Assembly (NCBI RefSeq): GCF_963675165.1
Contig: NC_087393.1
Location: 3,725,502-3,789,501, forward strand
DNA: 64,000 nucleotides
Source: Halichondria panicea
Lineage: Eukaryota; Porifera; Demospongiae; Suberitida; Halichondriidae
Reading direction: 5' to 3'
The notes below the pieces were generated by a model that was not told where the DNA came from, did not search any database, and saw only the letters and a program-made list of their open reading frames with translations. The translations under genes were made by a program, and so were the position numbers. Positions within the stretch are counted from its first letter, which is position 1, and every line of letters starts with the position of its first letter. This document shows positions 46,455 to 64,000 of this stretch, one piece after another.

Positions 46455-46864
46455 TTGTGTTATTTATTGTTACTATAGCTATTATGGCATCACATGAATT
46501 TTGTTGTTCAGTCATTTACCCTCGATCATGATATAGATCTGCTGATTCAAAAATACTACCCCGGTATGATCAGTTTTTGAAGTATGGCCCCGCGATATAA
46601 AATTATGGTGTTAATTTCTGTTGAAGTCATAAAAGCTGTGTGGTCTAGGGGCGTGACCAACTATGGTTTTCAGTAAACAAAAATAATGGGTGGGGCTCGT
46701 TTGCACTTTTTGAGGTTTTGCCAGAATCTCTAAAACAGCAGCTCTAACCTTCTGCTATTTCTGTAAGAGCTCACAGCAAAGATATCTAAGACAGTTAGGT
46801 GTATGTAGAGAGTGTAGGTTAGATACACAGCAGGTGATCAAGCTATACTACAAAAGTGGTTCCA
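46455..46864. other. Short spacer, HAPSTR1 / USH1G-like
   Basis: 410 bp between tandem plus-strand genes. No other feature seen; it must hold the HAPSTR1 polyadenylation signal and the promoter of the next gene. Confidence 0.5.
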
Positions 46865-48216
46865 ATGTCAGACACGCCCACATTGTTTGCTCCTCATCAA
46901 GCTGCGAAAGAGGGTAACCATCCTCTTCTCAAGAAAGCCAGCAGGAAGGATGTTAATAGAGGGGATCAAGATGGATGGACGGCTATGCACTGGGCAGCCT
47001 GGAATGGGAATCCAGAATCACTCAAAATACTTATTTCGAAGGGGTAAGTCGACATGTACGTAGCTCATCTCTTTTAACAGTGCAGTAGACTACTACACTA
47101 GCTATTAAACAAGATGCCATGATAGCTAGATCTACTGCATAATTATGTACTATTATTGGGACTAGCATTAAAAATACAAACATACCATGTTACTAGCTAG
47201 AGCTGACACACATGTTGAATATCTAGTACACTATAAAATCCACCTACAGAGGAGAGGTTGACAATCCTGATAACAAAGGAAGTACTCCACTTCACATTGC
47301 AGCAACATATGGCCATGAACAAGCACTGGAACTGTTAATCGGCAAGAATGCAAATCTGTTTGCACTGGATAATAATGGCAGGACAGCTGCCAAAGTGGCT
47401 GCTTCCCACCAAAAAGTTGATTGCTGTCGATTCCTCGATACTCTGGGTGTCCGATGGGAAGTACAAAACCATGAGCTTGTAACAAAGCTTAAAAAGAAGG
47501 CAATGAAGGATCTTCAAAAACGAACAAAGAAGGTTGGTGAGTCAAGTGGCACACGAACACCAGCTTCATACGACTATTCAACTGCTCCTTCTGGTCTCTC
47601 TGGAAGCCCTCGAAAGGCTGCAAGACCTCCGCGTCCATCTTCCGGTGGCCCTACCGGAGGAAAGGGTGCCAAACTATCTCTGCAAGACGCGCTTCGTCAA
47701 AACTTTGAGCTTCGTACAACAGACTCCACGGAGAACATAGGCGATGGTGGACTAGGAGCAAGTAATAGTGCAACCGAGCTAAATTATCCAGGCTCAGGCA
47801 GCAGTACATTTCGAACAGTACGTCGACCAAACCAAGGGCCTCTCATTAATGCTCTCTCTGGACTACCACTTAAAATTGAAGCTGACGATGCAAAAAATGT
47901 ACCCGGGGCTATAGTGGCAGGTTCAAACTCAAATGGACACCGATTACCAAGTATGCAATTAATTGGATCCCAAGCTACTTCCTTCAAAAACGACTCCCCA
48001 CTCTCAACCTTCCTGCATTCATTGGACCTCGTTGATTACGTCGAGAACTTGCACAAAGAGAAGCTGGATCTAGAAGCACTTGCAATGTGCAGAGAGGAGG
48101 ATTTGACTAGCATTGGACTTCCTCTAGGCCCGCGAAAGAAGATTTTAAATGCTATTCTTAAAAGACGTCGAATTATCGCTAGTCCAAGCAAGAAAATGAC
48201 TGAGTCAGAATTCTAG
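46865..48216 (+). CDS. Ankyrin-SAM scaffold, USH1G (Sans) / ANKS4B family
   Basis: Exons 46865-47043 and 47250-48216; 381 aa. Three ankyrin repeats (DGWTAMHWAAWNGNPESLKI, KGSTPLHIAATYGHEQALEL, NGRTAAKVAASHQKVDCCRF) precede a Lys-rich segment and a Ser/Gly/Pro-rich middle. The SAM domain at about 315-365 reads SPLSTFLHSLDLVDYVENLH, then KLDLEALAMCREEDLTSIGL, then PLGPRKKIL. The C-terminus, Thr-Glu-Ser-Glu-Phe, has the form of a PDZ ligand with Phe last. Vertebrate USH1G and ANKS4B organise Usher/brush-border complexes with myosin VII and harmonin at actin protrusions. A single ancestral gene serving both roles is plausible here. It is shorter than USH1G (about 460). Confidence 0.9.
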
Positions 48217-48544
48217 ACATGCATCACTTAAAATAATAGAGAAAAAGGAACTCATCTGTTTTGTAACCTATAGTTAATTCTACTTGCTATTAAATTATAT
48301 TATGTGTATACTGTACTAGCTACATGTTTAATGTCTTTTTTTAATACTGAGATTTAGTTATGTGTGGACAACATGGTTTTACAATTAATGCACAGAGTGA
48401 AATAAGTGACCAAAAGTTGAGCATTGTCTTGATACGACACAGCAGAGTTATGATGGCACACATGTGTATACTACATGTATTATACAAAAAGTAAGAGCCA
48501 AACTTAATACCTGAAAGATGTAATTGGCATGACATGTATTAAAG
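48217..48544. other. Convergent 3' spacer
   Basis: 328 bp, AT-rich, between the USH1G-like stop and the USP7 stop. No gene seen. Confidence 0.5.
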
Positions 48545-59821
<11,277 letters not shown>

Positions 59822-60290
59822 CGTCTTCCTCCAGTCTTGCTTGTGTTCTCTCTTTTGCTTGCCTGCTTCCAGTGGAAATACTTTAATTGACTTCTTAGCT
59901 AGCTTGAGACGAGACAGTAACCCGTGGCTATTTGTCTTTCCCCGAGAGCTCTTTGAGGGAGCTAAGTTTCCTGTGACTTTAGAGCCGAAAGAAATCGTAG
60001 TCACAGGATCTTTGCTGATCTTTACACCGATTTTGCTTTACTAGTACTCGAAGCAAAAAAAAAAAACAAGATTTATCTTGGCGCTTGGTCTTGAACATGT
60101 GCCACTAGCAGTATGGTAGTAATCGTCAAAATAATAAATCCTAAATGAACAGTAACATGTACACTTAGCCTCGAATTCAGACCGATTAAAAATTAATCAG
60201 CCTGGATTCGGCCTGGATTCGAGGCTAATGTACACTGTGCATGTATGCCAGTAATATAAAGTTTTTGCCTGCCACTGTTGTGCATAGTAC
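59822..60290. promoter_or_regulatory. Divergent promoter, USP7 / METTL22
   Basis: 469 bp between start codons. An A-rich tract lies at 60055-60067. The sequence GATTCGGCCTGGATTCGAGGC is partly palindromic around 60180-60222. No TATA box ass­igned. Confidence 0.5.
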
Positions 60291-62174
60291 ATGGCATCCT
60301 CAGTAGGTGATACTTTCCTTTCCGACGTACACGTTGGAACGTTTGGATCATTATCAAATCAAGTTAGTCATTAATTTATGTATATTCGACTCGTACTATA
60401 AATAATTTCTCTCTATATACAGGGCACCCTTATTACACGATTTATTTTCCATCTGCAAAATAATTCTTCATTAGACTTCTTTTCTGACGATCAACCTACT
60501 GAAGACGTGGATGGAGACATTGAAGTCGCTAGAAGATCATCTCTGTTTGAGAACGGAGTACTGAGCATTGGTAAACAGCTCTGTGGCAACTCATTGCTTT
60601 GGGGGCCCAGCATAGAACATTGTTTTGAGAAAGAAACCCCTTGGTGCAGTTTAAACGTTACAGCAACTTGGTTAGGACTTAATTGAAACACCTATCTGAG
60701 TACTGGCTTTCTAATTGGCACAGGCTAATGGTTGATTCTCGCTTGTTGTAGTGGGAAGCCTGTATAGATAACCTACTCCAATCTCTTGTAAGTATATCTA
60801 CCATGAGCCCTCAGCTTTAATGGTACGTCTTCACAACTCACACATGTACATACGTTATGCAAGGTGAGATGATTTCCATCCTCATACCCCCCTCCCGTGC
60901 ACAGAGCATGCCATGTCAACCACACTTCCCAATGTGGGACTGCAAGTGTGGAGAGGAGCACTACTAATGAGTGATTACCTACTGGCTCACTCGGAAAGTG
61001 TAGAAGGAGCCATTGTGCTGGAGCTGGGGGCTGGCACTGGGCTGGTTAGTCTAGTTGCAGCCATAGCCGCCGCACAGGTGTTCTGTACAGGTCAGTAATA
61101 ATTGTCACAAGTATATCTTATACATTTCTTCTTACATTAACTGATGACTGTACTGTGTCTGTACTTTTCTGCATTTTGATGCAGACACTGGTAAAGAAGT
61201 GATGGAAGTATGCCAGCGAAATGTTATTAGGAATTCTAATGAAGTAACTGGAAATGTGTTGGTGAGGGAAATCAATTGGACACAGCCATTTGTCAGTTCC
61301 TTATCTGGTATGTCGCTTTCAAGACTGTCATGTTGTTGTGGACGTTTACTTCGTGAGAAATTGATTAGCTATAGGCGATTATCGCCTAATTAATATTGCA
61401 TCATGTGTTACACACAACATATACAGATTGCACAATTCCTGAAAATGACTTGAGACAACTTTCTATGGCTGATTACATTATCGCCTAATTTGCATCATGT
61501 GTTACACACAACACAACATATAATTACTCAGTGTGCAAAACATTCTATATGCTGGGAATACAGATAGCACAATTCCTGGGTGGACAGAAAATGACTTGAG
61601 ACAACTTTCTATGGCTGATTACATTGTTGCCACTGATGGTACATACATACATGTACATGAAGATTATTACATACATGTATCTATCTGGCTGCATGTATAT
61701 AATATTATACTCTACCTATACACACACATACATCTGTTGGCAGTGATATACAGCGACAAATTGACCGATGCTTTCCTGTCTTGCTTGGCCCAACTTCATT
61801 TTAAACTGAACAAAACTCCTACTATATTGCTCGCATTTGAAAGAAGGTATATATGGCCCTTGCATATATAATTACAGCGTAGGAAATTTAGATCATAGGC
61901 ACCGTGCAGGCGTAACTGCAATTATTATGTCACATGTGTTTGTAATGAATACACCCTATGTAGAATAAACTTCACAATAGAGGACTTAGCACCTGTGGCT
62001 CCAGCATACAATCATTTTATGAGTTGCTTGGAAACCATGTACTCGACTGGCAATAATGGAGTGGCTGTATCGTTCAAAGCAGAGCAACTCTCAACAGAAT
62101 TTGAGCAATATTTCGAATACAAACGTGTTAAAGAATTGGTGAGTGCTATAATAATTATCGCAACAACTATATAG
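60291..62174 (+). CDS. METTL22: METTL22-like protein methyltransferase
   Basis: Exons 60291-60362, 60423-60570, 60905-61090, 61185-61307, 61564-61638, 61744-61846 and 61964 onward. The N-terminus (FLSDVHVGTFG) and acidic DVDGDIEVARRSS match the family. The Rossmann methyltransferase fold shows EHAMSTTLPNVGLQVWRGA, SAM motif I LELGAGTGLVSLVA, then VMEVCQRNVIRNSN and YSDKLTDAFLSCL. Family members methylate lysine in KIN17. The end is uncertain: at 62138 a good donor (TTG|GTGAGT) follows VKEL, but no clear downstream exon was found; reading through gives a stop at 62174 and 305 aa. A decayed copy of exon 5 precedes the real one. Confidence 0.85.
61427..61488 (+). pseudogene. Decayed duplicate of METTL22 exon 5
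   Basis: After an acceptor CAG at 61424-61426, sequence nearly identical to exon 5 (TTGCACAATTCC, GAAAATGACTTGAGACAACT) lacks the GGGTGGACA segment and meets a TAA at 61486-61488 without a donor. Its flanks (GCATCATGTGTTACACACAACA) are repeated too, showing a local tandem duplication of about 100 bp. Confidence 0.8.
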
Positions 62175-63259
62175 GCCCCTTCTTTATAAACCATAATAGC
62201 TCTCTATAAATCTCAACGGATGTGCTCCAGCCAAGTTATAATTATTATTGTACATTGACAGTGAGTTTTTAAAAACTCAGGAGCATAATTTCTTATTGAG
62301 GCGGGGATCCGTTTACAATTGTAATACTCATAACAATTAATACTGATGCAAGTGCCTCAATTTTTCTGTACGCAATTAGTTCAGGGCCGTAGATAGTTCA
62401 AGTTTGCAGGGGTGGCAAAATTATAGCTGTACAATCAGTTTTACTAAAAAAAGTAAACTGTTATTTTTTTGTTCATGGCGACTTGTAACTTGCTGTAGCA
62501 CCAACTTAGCTGTAGCACCAACTTAGCTGTTTATGGAGCAACTAAGGAAAAGTAGCTTGAACTAACAAGGTACTCTAGGATTTCAGAAAGAGCAGGACAA
62601 AATAATAGGGCGCTGAATTTTCAAAAAAGGTCATCGCCGTTTCACACTGCATGCAATGAGCATGCACATTAAAATAGCCCTGCCCACACATCAATTGCGA
62701 TAAAGTGTGCAGATAAAATTTATTATTAATTATTGTGGCTAAAACTAGATCTAGAATGCGGCCCTGTAGTTAGACACTGTTTTGGAGGTATCTATGGATT
62801 TAGAAGCCCAATGCACTGATTTAGTATCCCGAGCATAGCGAGGGTACTGCAAGTGGCTGAGAGCTTCTAAATCACGTGGACACCGAAAAAACAGTGTCTA
62901 ACTCAATACTAGTTGCGCATGCGCAAACCGATCACTTGGCAATGGGATATTAGGTATACTAAGTAAGTGGCAAGTATACTAAGTCCCGTAGTATACCTCC
63001 TCTGACGCACTTTTCCCATGCATGTACTTCCGATGTAGATCTTATCAACTAGTGTCTAATGATTGCTATGCATGATCTTTCATGAAAAGTATATACACGT
63101 GCTTGCATGAAACCTAATTGTTTATCTCTAGGGTCCGTCAATTTACTTTCAGTGTTTGTTTTGAATAGATAAATGCACTTCTTGTGAATTAGCTTATAGT
63201 TGTGCTTTAAAATCAGTCTCATTGCTGTAGCTCATTTTACCATTCGATCAAGACTTACT
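62175..63259. other. Intergenic, METTL22 to the terminal gene
   Basis: AT-rich. Holds a tandem AGCTGTAGCACCAACTT repeat near 62493-62533 and a short inverted-repeat element at 62769-62902. No gene seen. Confidence 0.55.
62769..62902. mobile_element. Short inverted-repeat element
   Basis: Ends GTTAGACACTGTTTT and AAAACAGTGTCTAAC, 134 bp. The interior includes the partly palindromic CCCGAGCATAGCGAGGGTAC. No clear target duplication. Confidence 0.7.
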
Positions 63260-64000
63260 ATGAATCAGTTCATAAGTATATTTTTGCTGCTTCTGTTTCT
63301 GTACATCAATTTAGTACCCGTTTTTACTAAGTCAGTATTATGTGTCAGCGAAAGTAGTAACTGTAGTAAGTATACTGAGTGCAAAGATTGTCACCCTCTT
63401 CAATGGTATATGAAAAATGAATCATTCAAGTCAAATTCCACATTTTTCTTTCTTCCTGAACGGCACAAGCTGTGCAACAGCATGAACATAAGAAATGTAT
63501 CACGTTTGACATTAGAGGGAAGCAAACAGTCTACGAAAAGGAGTGAGATTGCTTGCTGCTTTAACAAAACTGGAGGAGGTGTGTCTTTTTTAGACGTAAC
63601 TAATGTAAACTTGACAAATATCACGTTCACAAAGTGTGGAATCGATAACAATTACACATCGGATAATTTTACCGTTCATGCAACTGTCTCTTTCCGTTAC
63701 TCATCCAACATTACTCTATCTGGTGTTGTGATCGACGGTAGCACTGGTTTTGGCTTACATGTTGATAGAGTGTACGGTTTCATCAGAGTCCAAGACTCCG
63801 TATTTAAATATAGTACTAACGTCAGTCACAATTGCAGTCACAATTGGACTTACAAGTACACAGGAAACGCAAGGTTCTATTACGGAAATGACTCTAAGAA
63901 AGGTTCGTCGTTAGTTATTAAAAACTCTAGTTTCCTATATGGACATGGTTACAGGTATAACGGTAGAAGACCTGACAGCACTGGACTTCTCATTCTTATT
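63260..64000 (+). CDS. Secreted or membrane glycoprotein, beta-helix-like, 5' part
   Basis: From ATG 63260 the frame is open for 247 codons to the window end with no intron. A signal peptide is clear (MNQFISIFLLLLFLYIN, then LVPVFT). The mature part begins Cys-rich (CVSESSNCSKYTECKDC) and has about fifteen Asn-x-Ser/Thr sites. Segments such as SNITLSGVVIDGSTGFGLHV and RVYGFIRVQDSVFKYS have the rhythm of right-handed parallel beta-helix (pectin-lyase-like) repeats. The 3' part is outside the window, so a membrane anchor cannot be judged. The lack of introns contrasts with every full gene here and suggests a retrogene-derived or lineage-expanded family (inferred). Confidence 0.75.
   Translation, partial: MNQFISIFLLLLFLYINLVPVFTKSVLCVSESSNCSKYTECKDCHPLQWYMKNESFKSNSTFFFLPERHKLCNSMNIRNVSRLTLEGSKQSTKRSEIACCFNKTGGGVSFLDVTNVNLTNITFTKCGIDNNYTSDNFTVHATVSFRYSSNITLSGVVIDGSTGFGLHVDRVYGFIRVQDSVFKYSTNVSHNCSHNWTYKYTGNARFYYGNDSKKGSSLVIKNSSFLYGHGYRYNGRRPDSTGLLILI

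Noticed and set aside
46856-46864. Upstream GTG start for the USH1G-like gene
   Set aside because: A GTG start is not credible for a nuclear animal gene when ATG 46865 follows three codons later in frame.
59822-60004. N-terminal extension of USP7 beginning at a GTG
   Set aside because: The frame is open upstream but the only ATG is at 59821; the upstream residues do not resemble USP7 and more likely are 5' UTR.

Overview
The window looks like a gene-dense nuclear segment of an early-branching animal, most likely a sponge (inferred). The genes are intron-rich, with many 50-150 bp introns using GT-AG signals. Their products belong to metazoan families (PICK1, I-BAR/SH3, USH1G/ANKS4B, WIPI2, HAPSTR1, USP7). 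Introns and spacers are AT-rich and full of small inverted-repeat transposons. All exon models were read by eye from splice signals, frame continuity and protein similarity recalled from memory; no search was run.

Layout: (1) 1-16154 is dominated by a minus-strand EIF3B gene (18 exons, 4515-16154). A roughly 4-5 kb segment is present twice (1-4190 and 7123-12090). Each copy carries a plus-strand gene for a small type I membrane protein plus EIF3B exons 9-11. Copy B lies inside EIF3B, so its receptor-like gene is nested antisense in an EIF3B intron. Copy A lies beyond the EIF3B 3' end and holds three orphan EIF3B exons. (2) 16333-27731: an I-BAR/SH3 protein of the BAIAP2 family (+), a PH-START protein (-) and PICK1 (+). 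(3) 28146-36013: a divergent POT/SLC15-like transporter (+) and WIPI2 (-). (4) 37564-48216: eRF3/GSPT1 (-), HAPSTR1 (+) and a USH1G/ANKS4B-like scaffold (+). (5) 48545-62174: USP7 (-, 39 exons, 1112 codons) head-to-head with METTL22 (+). (6) 63260-64000: the start of an intronless, signal-peptide-bearing, heavily N-glycosylated protein that runs off the window.

Most genes are basic cellular machinery: translation initiation and termination, deubiquitination, autophagy, membrane curvature and scaffolding. They form no single pathway. Three divergent pairs share short spacers (EIF3B/BAIAP2-like 178 bp, PH-START/PICK1 386 bp, USP7/METTL22 469 bp), as does GSPT1/HAPSTR1 (605 bp).

The most striking observation is that neighbours here are, from memory, also chromosomal neighbours in human: GSPT1, HAPSTR1, USP7 and METTL22 on 16p13; EIF3B and WIPI2 on 7p22; PICK1 and BAIAP2L2 on 22q13.1. 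This suggests very old conserved linkage. Second in interest is the duplicated receptor-like locus tangled with EIF3B, with candidate secreted/membrane isoforms and tyrosine-motif tail repeats.
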